Assembly (NCBI RefSeq): GCF_900129305.1
Contig: NZ_FQVB01000004.1
Span: forward strand, 161,279-225,278
DNA from: Desulfacinum infernum DSM 9756
Lineage (GTDB): Bacteria; Desulfobacterota; Syntrophobacteria; Syntrophobacterales; DSM-9756
DNA: 64,000 nucleotides
Reading direction: 5' to 3'
Part shown: piece by piece, positions 52,002 to 59,981 of the stretch
Numbering within the stretch: the first letter of the stretch is position 1
How the letters are laid out: every line of letters begins with the position of its first letter
Translations under genes and position numbers: made by a program
Notes under the pieces: model-generated
Told to the model about the DNA's origin: nothing
Databases searched by the model: none
The model's input: only the letters and a program-made list of their open reading frames with translations

Positions 52002-53207
52002 ATGGGAACCAAGAGCATCGGCAAGCGGCTTATCCTGATTGTGATCTGTCTTCTCGTGGTGATGGGACTCGCCCTGGGCGTGAAAAAGGCGCGAAAGCGA
52101 CTGGCATCCGCTCCCCAGTGGAAACCTCGGCCCGTTCCCGTTCAGGTGGACAAGGCCGTGCGCGAAACGCTCCGCGACACGATGCGTTACCTGGGGTTCG
52201 TGGAGGCGGCGGCCACGGCGAACGTGGCGCCGCGCATCACGGCCACCGTGGTGAGCGTGCGGGTGGATGAAGGGGACGCGGTCCGCGAGGGAGACCCGCT
52301 CGCGGAACTGGACGATCGGGACATCCAGGCGGAAGTGAGGGCGCTCGCGGCTCGAGTGGAGTCCCTGGAAGCCAAACTGGAGGCTCTGGAAGCGTCCATC
52401 GCGGCGGCCCGCCGAAACGTGGCCTTCCTGCGCACGGAATTCGAACGGGATCGAAAGCTTTTTGAAAAGAAGGGGATCAGTGCTTCGGCCCTGGACGCCT
52501 CCCGCAACCGGCTGGACACAGCGGTGGGCCGGCTGGATTCCCTGGCGGCGGAACGGCGGAGCGTCCGCCGGGAGATGGATGCCGCAAAGGCCCAATGGGA
52601 GGAGGCCCGGACGAAGCTTTCCTACACCCGCATCACGGCTCCCGTTTCCGGGGTGGTGACCCGGCGCATGGTGGACGTGGGGGACCTGGCCAAGCCCGGC
52701 CAGCCGCTCCTGGAGCTCATGGACTGTTCATCGGCCAAGATCGTCTTTGAAGCGGTTCAGGAAGATCTGGGATTCCTTCGGCCGGGCCTGAGGATTTGGG
52801 TTCACTGGCCGGAGGGCGTGCCCCATTTCGCGGAAGAGACCCGCATCAGCCGGGTCTTTCCCGCCTTGGAGGGGGCCAAGTCGGTCCGCGTGGAGGCGGA
52901 CATTCCGTGGAGCTGTTCGCAGCCCGTTCGGCCGGGTTCCTATCTTGCCCTGGACGTGGTGGTGAAGGAAGGGACCGGGACGACGGTGTCCCGGCGCGCG
53001 GTGGTGGAAACGGACGGTGCGTCCTTCGTCTTTGGCGTCCGTTCCGGTCGATTGCAGAAGATCCCGGTGCGCGTGGTCTTCATGACCGAAGATCGGGCCT
53101 TGGTGGAGGGGGACCTGCGGGAAGACGAATCGGTGGCCGTGGGTGAATACCTGCAGTGGATTCGTTGGCATGAAGGCATGGCGGTGTCGGAGGAGGTGCG
53201 CTCATGA
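52002..53207 (+). CDS. RND membrane fusion (periplasmic adaptor) protein
   Basis: 401 residues. N-terminal signal anchor (about 8-27), lipoyl half-motifs around VSVRVDEGDAVREGDPLAEL and TRITAPVSGVV, and a long alpha-hairpin (about 105-205). Beta-barrel and membrane-proximal domains follow. Links the TolC channel and RND pump. Ends in ATGA overlap with the RND gene. Confidence 0.92.
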   Translation: MGTKSIGKRLILIVICLLVVMGLALGVKKARKRLASAPQWKPRPVPVQVDKAVRETLRDTMRYLGFVEAAATANVAPRITATVVSVRVDEGDAVREGDPLAELDDRDIQAEVRALAARVESLEAKLEALEASIAAARRNVAFLRTEFERDRKLFEKKGISASALDASRNRLDTAVGRLDSLAAERRSVRREMDAAKAQWEEARTKLSYTRITAPVSGVVTRRMVDVGDLAKPGQPLLELMDCSSAKIVFEAVQEDLGFLRPGLRIWVHWPEGVPHFAEETRISRVFPALEGAKSVRVEADIPWSCSQPVRPGSYLALDVVVKEGTGTTVSRRAVVETDGASFVFGVRSGRLQKIPVRVVFMTEDRALVEGDLREDESVAVGEYLQWIRWHEGMAVSEEVRS

Positions 53208-56200
53208 GTCCGCACGGATGGGCCCTGCGAAACCCGTGGGCCGTGCTGGTGGGAGCGCTTCTTACGGCGGTGGTGGGCCTTCGGGCCTTTTTCACCTTGC
53301 CCACGGAGTATTTTCCCGACACCAACCCGCCGCAGGCGGCGGTCATCATCGTGGAACCCGGGGCCGCCGCGGTGGACGTGAGCCGGCGGATCACGGAGGT
53401 GGTGGAAAAGGAGCTGGCGAGCATCCCGGGGCTCACCAAACTTACGTCCACGTCCCGAGATGAGGTGGCGTCCATCAACGCGCATTTCAGCTACGGGAAG
53501 CCCGTGGGGCAGGCGGTGGTGGACATCCAGAACGCCCTGAGCCGCATACGGGCCCAACTCCCGGCCGACATCCTGGAGCCGCGCATCTATCCCGTGACGG
53601 ACGCCACCCGGCCGGTACTCACCCTGGCGCTTCGCCCCAAGCCAGGGTCTTCTTTAAATCTGGCCCACATCCGGCTCCTGGCCGACAACGACATCAAGGA
53701 TTTCCTCCTGAACCTGCCGGGGGTGGCCGACGTGGACACCTTCGGAGGCCGGCGCATGCAGGTGAACCTGTGGCTCGACCGCGACCGCCTGGAAGCCTAC
53801 GGCCTCACGGCCCGGGACGTGATGGCCGCCGTTCAAGCCCAGAACATCACCACGCCGGCCGGGCTCATGGAAAGTGAAGACGGCGAGGCGCTGGTGAAGA
53901 CCATCGGGGAGTTTCGGGATCTTCGGGATATTCGCGACTGCGTCATCCAAAGGAGCCGGGACGCCGACGTGCGGGTGCGGGACGTGGCCCGCGTGGAGCT
54001 TGGCATCGAGGATCTCCGAAGCCTCTATCATGGTAACGGGGAGCCCGCCATCGCCGTCAATGTGCTGCGGGCCGACGGGGGCAACCTGATGTCGGTCATC
54101 CGAACGGTCAAGGCGGCGCTTCCGCGGATGCAGGCACGCTGGCCGGATATTCGGTTCGAAATCACCAACGACCAGCAGCCTCTGATCGACCGGAACACCA
54201 CCGGCATGCGCGCCTCGCTCTACATGTCCATAGCGCTCACCGTGGTCATCATCTTTCTGTTCCTGGCCGACATGCGCTCATCCACCATCGCGCTGGTGAG
54301 CATCCCGCTTTCCTTTCTTTTCGCCGTGGCCATGTTGGGCTTCACGGGCCACACCCTGAACATCGTGACCCTTTCCGGCCTCATCATCGCCACGGGAATG
54401 GTGGTGGACGCCACGGTGGTGGTGGTGGAAAACATCCATCGGCACCAGAGGATCTGTCCCGGAGACGCCCGCGGGTGCGTGGAAGGAGCCGTGGGGGAAA
54501 TCCTTCTTTCCATTACGGCCGGGATGCTCACCACGGTGGTGATGCTCATACCCATCATGTTTTCGGGCGGATACGTGCAGCAGGTCCTTCGCCGCTTCAC
54601 GCTCACGCTGGCCTACGCCCTGGTGGGGTCCCTGCTGGTGGCCGTCTTCGTGGTGCCGCCCTTGGCGCTGAAGCTCATCGGAGGCAGGGGGGCCTCGGAA
54701 CGTCGGCGAAACCTTGTGGAGCGGCTGGTGCTTCCCTTCAACACGGCGGTGGACGCCCTGGCGGACCTCTACGTGAAGGTGCTTCGCGCGGCCCTTCGGA
54801 GGCGCTGGCTGGCCATGCTGGCGGCGCTCGCCTGCTTCGCCCTCACCATGAAGATCGTCCCGCCGCTCATCGGCCGGGAACTGATGCCGGCCATGGACAC
54901 GGGCATCATGAACATCCTCTTCGAGCTGCCGCCGTCCGCGTCGGTCGGCCAGGTGGAAAAGACCCTCACGGAAGTGGAAAAGATTCTTCGGGAAGAGCCC
55001 AGCGTGCGCATGATTTCGTCCGTGGTGGGGTCGGAGCCCGGTGAGATTTCCTTCGGGGCGGGCGGCCAGACGGCCCAGAAGGCCTTTCTCATTGTGACTC
55101 TCACCACCCGCGATCAGCGGGACCGCACCATCTGGGAGATCGAAGACGAGTGGCGCGAAAGGATTTCCGCGCTTCCCGGCATCCGATCGCTCCAGGTGTA
55201 CGAATACGGCGCCACGCCCATGGCCACGTCCCGGGCGCCCATCGACCTGGTGGTGATGGGCGGTCGCCGGCCGGAGGATCTGAGCCGCGCCGCCTCCCGG
55301 ATCATGGGACGGCTCGAAGGGGTGCCCGGTCTGGTGGACGTGGTGCCCGGCTGGTGGCTGGACAAGGAAGAGGTGCACGTGCGCGTGGATCCTCGAACGG
55401 CACGCCTTTACGGCGTCACCCCGGCGGACGTGGCGTCGGCGCTTCGCGTCGCGGTGGGGGGCGTGCCCGTTTCCGGGCTTCGGTTGAAGGGTTTTCTCGA
55501 CGTTCCCATCCGGGTGGCCTACGACGATCCGTGGGTGCGCTCGCCCAAGCGGTTGGGTGAGATTCCGGTCCCCACACCCAAGGGGCCCGTGCCGCTTCGA
55601 ACCCTGGCGGAGATTCAGCGCAGCACCACCCAGACCCTCATCACCCGGGAGGACCTTCAGAACACCATCGACATCACCGGCTACAACCGCACCCGGCGGA
55701 TCAGCCAGGTCCTGGGTGAGATCGGCACCCGGCTGAAGCAGGTGCAGCTGCCGGGCGACATGCACATCAAGGTGAGCGGAACGGCGGCGGACATGCAGGA
55801 GAGCATGCAGCGGGTCATGAAGGCGGTGCTCCTGGGTCTGGTGCTGCTCATCGTCCTGCTGGTGGGAACCTTTCGCTCTTTCAGCCTGCCGCTTCCCATC
55901 CTGGTGGCCATTCCGCTGGCCATCATCGGGTCCATGTGGGGCCTGCTCCTTCTGGGAAAGCCCATGTGCATGCCCGCCATGATGGGGATCTTGCTGCTGG
56001 CCGGCGTGGTGATCAACAACTCCATCTTCCTGATCGATTTCATCCGCCAGGCCCTGGCGGAAGGAATGGCTCGAAACGAGGCGTTAGAGCAGGCGGTGCG
56101 CCTTCGGCTCCGGCCCGTGCTCATGACCACCGTCTCCACCTTCGTGGGCATGCTGCCCATGATCCTGGAGACCGCGGTGGGGCTCGAACGCATGTCCCCT

Positions 56201-56320
56201 CTGGCCACGGCGGCCGGATTCGGCCTGCTGGTGGGAACGGTCATGACCCTGGTGATCACGCCGGTCACCTACACGCTGCTGGACGACTTGGGACGATTGG
56301 CCGCCCGCCTGTGGCGGTAG
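53204..56320 (+). CDS. RND-family efflux transporter
   Basis: 1038 residues, AcrB-type: twelve helices and two large periplasmic loops. Helix 4 reads GMVVDATVVVVENIHRH, with a single Asp where drug pumps of the AcrB type have two (DD); metal pumps such as CusA also have one. The CusA methionine set is not obvious, so substrate type remains open. Its location among arsenic and metal genes makes metal or thiol-conjugate export possible. Confidence 0.92.
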   Translation: MSPHGWALRNPWAVLVGALLTAVVGLRAFFTLPTEYFPDTNPPQAAVIIVEPGAAAVDVSRRITEVVEKELASIPGLTKLTSTSRDEVASINAHFSYGKPVGQAVVDIQNALSRIRAQLPADILEPRIYPVTDATRPVLTLALRPKPGSSLNLAHIRLLADNDIKDFLLNLPGVADVDTFGGRRMQVNLWLDRDRLEAYGLTARDVMAAVQAQNITTPAGLMESEDGEALVKTIGEFRDLRDIRDCVIQRSRDADVRVRDVARVELGIEDLRSLYHGNGEPAIAVNVLRADGGNLMSVIRTVKAALPRMQARWPDIRFEITNDQQPLIDRNTTGMRASLYMSIALTVVIIFLFLADMRSSTIALVSIPLSFLFAVAMLGFTGHTLNIVTLSGLIIATGMVVDATVVVVENIHRHQRICPGDARGCVEGAVGEILLSITAGMLTTVVMLIPIMFSGGYVQQVLRRFTLTLAYALVGSLLVAVFVVPPLALKLIGGRGASERRRNLVERLVLPFNTAVDALADLYVKVLRAALRRRWLAMLAALACFALTMKIVPPLIGRELMPAMDTGIMNILFELPPSASVGQVEKTLTEVEKILREEPSVRMISSVVGSEPGEISFGAGGQTAQKAFLIVTLTTRDQRDRTIWEIEDEWRERISALPGIRSLQVYEYGATPMATSRAPIDLVVMGGRRPEDLSRAASRIMGRLEGVPGLVDVVPGWWLDKEEVHVRVDPRTARLYGVTPADVASALRVAVGGVPVSGLRLKGFLDVPIRVAYDDPWVRSPKRLGEIPVPTPKGPVPLRTLAEIQRSTTQTLITREDLQNTIDITGYNRTRRISQVLGEIGTRLKQVQLPGDMHIKVSGTAADMQESMQRVMKAVLLGLVLLIVLLVGTFRSFSLPLPILVAIPLAIIGSMWGLLLLGKPMCMPAMMGILLLAGVVINNSIFLIDFIRQALAEGMARNEALEQAVRLRLRPVLMTTVSTFVGMLPMILETAVGLERMSPLATAAGFGLLVGTVMTLVITPVTYTLLDDLGRLAARLWR

Positions 56321-56384
56321 TAGGCTCCCGGTACGGAAGTCCGCCACGATGAAGGATCAAACGGGTCCCCTGGAGGTACCCCAC

Positions 56385-56549
56385 TGTAGGGGCGAATGAT
56401 TATTCGCCCCTACGACGGGCGCGCAGGCAAGATAGATCGCGTCGATTCGGCGTCCACTCGGGCTGGGTCGGGAGGACCTGAAGAGCATAAAGCAGCCGCT
56501 GCAAAGGCGGCCTGTGATCTTGGGTAGGGGCGGGGTTTATCCCCGCCCG
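56385..56549. repeat. REP-like palindromes after the RND gene
   Basis: TGTAGGGGCGAAT/ATTCGCCCCTAC at 56385-56413 and GGGCGGGG-TTTAT-CCCCGCCC at 56528-56548. No gene between 56321 and 56596. Confidence 0.8.
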
Positions 56550-56596
56550 GGAAGCGCCTTTCCAAACAAGCCCCTCCCCGTGCAGGAGGTGACGCC

Positions 56597-56746
56597 ATGA
56601 GACTCAAACCCATCGTTTTGACCCTCAGCCCGGAAGAGGCACAGGAGGTGGTGCGGATCGACATGGACGCCGACGCCCCGGCGGCGTTGGACTTCCTTCG
56701 CACCGTTTTGGCCAAGCGGGTGAAGGAGGCGCTCAAGACCCATTGA
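56597..56746 (+). CDS. 49-residue small protein, related to the next one
   Basis: ATG 56597 with CAGGAGGTGACGCC upstream, stop TGA 56744-56746. It reads MRLKPIVLTLSPEEAQEVVR then a stretch rich in Asp/Ala and a C-terminal helix ending VKEALKTH. Hydrophobic heptads suggest a dimerising helix. No known family. The C-terminal half resembles that of the protein at 56826, suggesting duplication. Confidence 0.65.
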   Translation: MRLKPIVLTLSPEEAQEVVRIDMDADAPAALDFLRTVLAKRVKEALKTH

Positions 56747-56825
56747 GTGCCAGTCTTCGAGGCCGGTTACGGCCCCGCCCAAAAGGATCGATTCAGCTCC
56801 AGGTAACGCAGGAAAGGAGGCGCCC

Positions 56826-56978
56826 ATGCCGGTTCTGAACGTGACCCGGGAAGAATACATGACCATGAAGGCGGTGGTTCTGGACGGCGACAAGGACGAG
56901 GCGCTTCGCCTCATCAAGGTCTTTCTCAAGCGTCTGGAAGCGGACGAAAGAAAGGCCCTCAAGTCGCATCTCGACTGA
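56826..56978 (+). CDS. 50-residue small protein, related to the previous one
   Basis: ATG 56826 with AAAGGAGG 5 nt upstream, stop TGA 56976-56978. It reads MPVLNVTREEYMTMKAVVLD, then GDKDEALRLIKVFLKRL and a basic end ALKSHLD. Compared with 56597, the order helix, D-x-D, EAL/AAL-x-x-x-x-x-F/V-L, K-R, ALK-S/T-H is shared. Real coding is likely from the very good ribosome site. Function unknown. Confidence 0.68.
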   Translation: MPVLNVTREEYMTMKAVVLDGDKDEALRLIKVFLKRLEADERKALKSHLD

Positions 56979-57009
56979 TGGTGCGCTCGGGCAGCAATAC
57001 GGTGGAGTC

Positions 57010-57318
57010 ATGATACAAGACGTGATATCGGCGAAATATCAGGGCGACTATAAGATTGAGCTTACCTTTGAAGATGGGGCGACAGGGGTCGTCGATTTTG
57101 CAAAGTACTTGTCAAAGGGTGGCGTGTTTGAACGATTTAAGGATCTGGAGTTCTTCAAGAACTTTAGAATCCACGAAGAACTGGGGGTCCTAACCTGGGG
57201 TGACGCCATAGATATCGCACCGGAAACGCTCTATGCGGAAGCCACAGGTTCTGCGCTGCCCGATTGGATGGAACCACCCAAAACCCCGCCCAGGGCCGGA
57301 AAGGTGTCCGACGGATGA
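57010..57318 (+). CDS. DUF2442 domain protein
   Basis: 102 residues, ATG 57010. VISAKYQGDYKIELTFEDG, GVVDFAKYLSKGGVFE and LGVLTWGDAIDIAPETLY are typical of DUF2442, a small beta-rich family usually next to DUF4160 in toxin-antitoxin-like pairs. No DUF4160 partner is visible here. Codons are more A/T rich than those of neighbours, suggesting recent arrival. Confidence 0.82.
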   Translation: MIQDVISAKYQGDYKIELTFEDGATGVVDFAKYLSKGGVFERFKDLEFFKNFRIHEELGVLTWGDAIDIAPETLYAEATGSALPDWMEPPKTPPRAGKVSDG

Positions 57319-57421
57319 CAAACGAGGCATCCGCGATGTTGAGGATCTTTCGAAGTGACGGGCAGGTGCCTGAGATAGCGACAATCGCAGGCAACCAAGG
57401 GCTGGGTGGAAGTTGCTGGAT

Positions 57422-58795
57422 ATGAAACCTGGAAAACCGGAAGAATACGTGCGGCGGATGGTCTCGGGGTGCACGGACTGCGACATCTGCCGCTTCCTCA
57501 TGGACGAATGCTGTTTGGTCTTTCCCAGGATCTTCGAACTCCACGACCGGGAGCAGGAGGGCGGCCCGCCGGTGGAGGACCGGGAGCTGCTGGAGCTCAC
57601 GGACCTTTGCACCCTGTGCGGATTGTGCCCGTGTCCCGATGTGCGGGCGAACCTGCTTCGGGCCAAGGCGGAACGCGTTCGCCGCGATGGCCTGAGTCCC
57701 GACGCGCGACTTCTTTCCGACCTTCAGAGCGTGGGGACCTTGCCGGCACTCCTTCGGCGGGCGGCCTCCTTCCTTTTGAAACGGCGCACCTGTTCCGCTG
57801 CCGTCGCCCGACTTTTTGGGCTTCAGCCGGATCGCCGGCTGCCTTTGCCGGCAAAGGAGGATTTCTTCGCCTGGGCCGATCGGAGAGGGCTTCGCAAAGA
57901 ATCGCGAGGCGGTCGAAAGGCGGCCTATTTCGTGGGCTGCACGGCGGCCTATCTCTTTCCGGAAGTGGCGCGGGCGGCCGTGGCCGTCCTGGAACGGTGC
58001 GGCGTATCGGTTTACGTGCCGGAACAGCAGTGCTGCGGCATGCCCACCGCCGTGGAGGGAGACGAAAAGCGGACGCTGGAGCGTGTCCGGGCCAACTTGG
58101 ACACACTTCTGCGGCTGAGCGATGCCGGCTACGATCTGGTCTGTTCCTGCCCCACCTGCGGATACTTCCTGCGGGTGATCCTGAAGGAAAACGCCTGCCT
58201 GGCCACCGGCTGCGGTGGATCGGGAAGGAGGGCACGCAGCGACGCCGCCCCGGCGCTCACCCAGGTCCTTCCGCTTCCCATGCCTCCGCGGACGTACGGG
58301 CCCAGCTGGTTGGCCGACGACTTCTTCCCCTCCCTGGACCCGGAAAAACGCATCGAGCTGGCCGATCGGATCCACGACCTGGGAGAGTACGTGCGCGGGC
58401 TCGCCCAAGTGGATTCGCGAATCCTTCCCAAAAGGGGACCCGGGGGCCGGTGGGTCTACTTCGAACCCTGCCACCAGAGGGAACAGGAAAACGGAGGATC
58501 CTACCTGGAAATCTTGTCCCGCATCTCGGGATTCCAGGTGGTCCGCGTGGGAAGTTCCACGGACTGCTGCGGGATGGGCGGATCTCTGGGCTTCAAGCGT
58601 GAATTCCACGAGATCTCACTCCAACTGGGCGGACGGCTTTTCGAGAAGATCCGCACCTTGGAGCCCGACGGGATCGTCACCGACTGCCTCAGCTGCCGGC
58701 TTCAGTTCCGGCACAACCTTCCCTATGCCGTCGTCCACCCGCTGGAGATCCTGGCGGGGTCCACCCCCTTGGCTCCCCAGGGTCGCGATGGTTAA
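57422..58795 (+). CDS. HdrD/GlpC-like iron-sulfur oxidoreductase subunit
   Basis: 457 residues (ATG 57422; GGTGGAAG upstream; TTG 57413 possible). Two N-terminal ferredoxin-like motifs are unusual: CTDCDICRFLMDECC and CTLCGLCPCP, the second being shorter than the normal C-x2-C-x2-C-x3-CP. Two CCG domains follow, FVGCTAAYL with EQQCCGMP and YFEPCHQRE with STDCCGMGGSLG, ligands of noncubane clusters in heterodisulfide reductase. Other cysteines lie at SCPTCGYF and DCLSCRLQF. Likely a cytoplasmic electron-transfer subunit acting on a thiol or as a partner of a dehydrogenase. No partner is adjacent. Confidence 0.85.
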   Translation: MKPGKPEEYVRRMVSGCTDCDICRFLMDECCLVFPRIFELHDREQEGGPPVEDRELLELTDLCTLCGLCPCPDVRANLLRAKAERVRRDGLSPDARLLSDLQSVGTLPALLRRAASFLLKRRTCSAAVARLFGLQPDRRLPLPAKEDFFAWADRRGLRKESRGGRKAAYFVGCTAAYLFPEVARAAVAVLERCGVSVYVPEQQCCGMPTAVEGDEKRTLERVRANLDTLLRLSDAGYDLVCSCPTCGYFLRVILKENACLATGCGGSGRRARSDAAPALTQVLPLPMPPRTYGPSWLADDFFPSLDPEKRIELADRIHDLGEYVRGLAQVDSRILPKRGPGGRWVYFEPCHQREQENGGSYLEILSRISGFQVVRVGSSTDCCGMGGSLGFKREFHEISLQLGGRLFEKIRTLEPDGIVTDCLSCRLQFRHNLPYAVVHPLEILAGSTPLAPQGRDG

Positions 58796-58840
58796 TCTGA
58801 GCCTGAATTGGACGATTCTTTCACATGGACAGGTCCTCAA

Positions 58841-58910
58841 GGGCGGGCGTAAAGCCCGCCCCTACAAAAACGCACGGACCTATTGGTAGGGGCGGGGTTT
58901 ATCCCCGCCC
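58841..58910. repeat. Two GGGCGGG hairpins in tandem
   Basis: GGGCGGGC-GTAAA-GCCCGCCC (58841-58861) and GGGCGGGG-TTTAT-CCCCGCCC (58890-58910), in opposite orientation around CCCCTACA and GGTAGGGG. Confidence 0.8.
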
Positions 58911-59027
58911 GCTAATCACGCGGTGTAAGAGACACCCGAAGAAAAAATCGCTCAGTTTAGGCTGAGGGAAAACGGCGAATGGATGCGAACGGAACAGCCG
59001 GCATGAACGGGATGCGGGGGCGATCGA

Positions 59028-59981
59028 ATGGTTCATAACGGGCGGCGGCGCGCCCTTTGTTTGCTGATTCTCCTGGGGTTGTTGGGGCTGTGGAGCTGTA
59101 CCCAAGACGACGGGCCGGTCACGGTGGATTTTTCCAAGACCCGGCCCGTGACGGATCCGGCCCCGTCGTCCTCGTCGGATCTTCTTCGCGTGGCCGTATC
59201 CGCCATGGTGTCCCCCACCGAAACCTTTCACCACTACCGGGAATTCCTCCGGTATCTGGGAAGCAGGACCAACCGCCGCGTGGAGCTCGTTCAGAGAAAA
59301 ACCTACGGCGAGGTGAACGAGCTCTTCGCGCGAAACGAAATCCACGTGGGTCTCGTCTGTTCCGGGCCTTACGTGCTGGGGGCCCGGCGGGGAATCATGG
59401 AACTTCTGGTGACGCCCCAAATTTCGGGAAGCCACGAATACCGGGCCTACCTGATCGTTCCAAAGGATTCGCCTTACCGAACCCTGGAAGATCTTCGCGG
59501 CAGGACCTTTGCCTTCACCGATCCGGATTCCCACACGGGACGATGGGTCCCCACCTCCTGGGTGCTTCGCTTGGGGGAGCGCCCGGAAGACTATTTCTCA
59601 AAGATCATCTTCACCTACAGCCATGACAACTCCATCCTGGCGGTGGCCAAGGGCCTGGTGGACGGCGCCTCCGTGGACAGCCTCATCTGGGACTACTACC
59701 AGGCCAAGGACTCCCGGTGGACTTCCAAAACGCGCATCATCCGCCGCTCCCAACCCTTCGGCATTCCCCCCGTGGTGGTTTCGCCGGCACTGGACCCTGC
59801 GGTAAAAGAGACCCTTCGCACCGTGCTGCTCACCATGAACGAGGATCCCCAGGGGAAAGCCATCCTGGATGAGCTCCACATCGACCGCTTCGTCCCCCCG
59901 CAAGCGGACTGGTATGAAAGCGTGGAGGCCCTTCAGGCCACCCTCCAAAACCCCACGAAGGGAAAAGATGCGGCTCCATAG
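59028..59981 (+). CDS. PhnD-like periplasmic substrate-binding lipoprotein
   Basis: 317 residues. The hydrophobic signal ends GLWSC24, a possible lipobox (W at -2 is unusual). It has the PhnD/phosphonate-binding fold: VAVSAMVSPTETFHHYREFL, VELVQRKTYGEVNELF, HVGLVCSGPYV, YRAYLIVPKDSPYRTLEDL, FAFTDPDSHTGRW, FSKIIFTYSHDNSI. No ABC permease or ATPase is nearby. Instead the gene overlaps by 14 bp a membrane sigma-54 activator, so it is probably a signal-binding protein. Proteins of this fold sense oxyanions such as sulfur compounds or phosphonates in sensor systems; ligand unknown here. Confidence 0.85.
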   Translation: MVHNGRRRALCLLILLGLLGLWSCTQDDGPVTVDFSKTRPVTDPAPSSSSDLLRVAVSAMVSPTETFHHYREFLRYLGSRTNRRVELVQRKTYGEVNELFARNEIHVGLVCSGPYVLGARRGIMELLVTPQISGSHEYRAYLIVPKDSPYRTLEDLRGRTFAFTDPDSHTGRWVPTSWVLRLGERPEDYFSKIIFTYSHDNSILAVAKGLVDGASVDSLIWDYYQAKDSRWTSKTRIIRRSQPFGIPPVVVSPALDPAVKETLRTVLLTMNEDPQGKAILDELHIDRFVPPQADWYESVEALQATLQNPTKGKDAAP

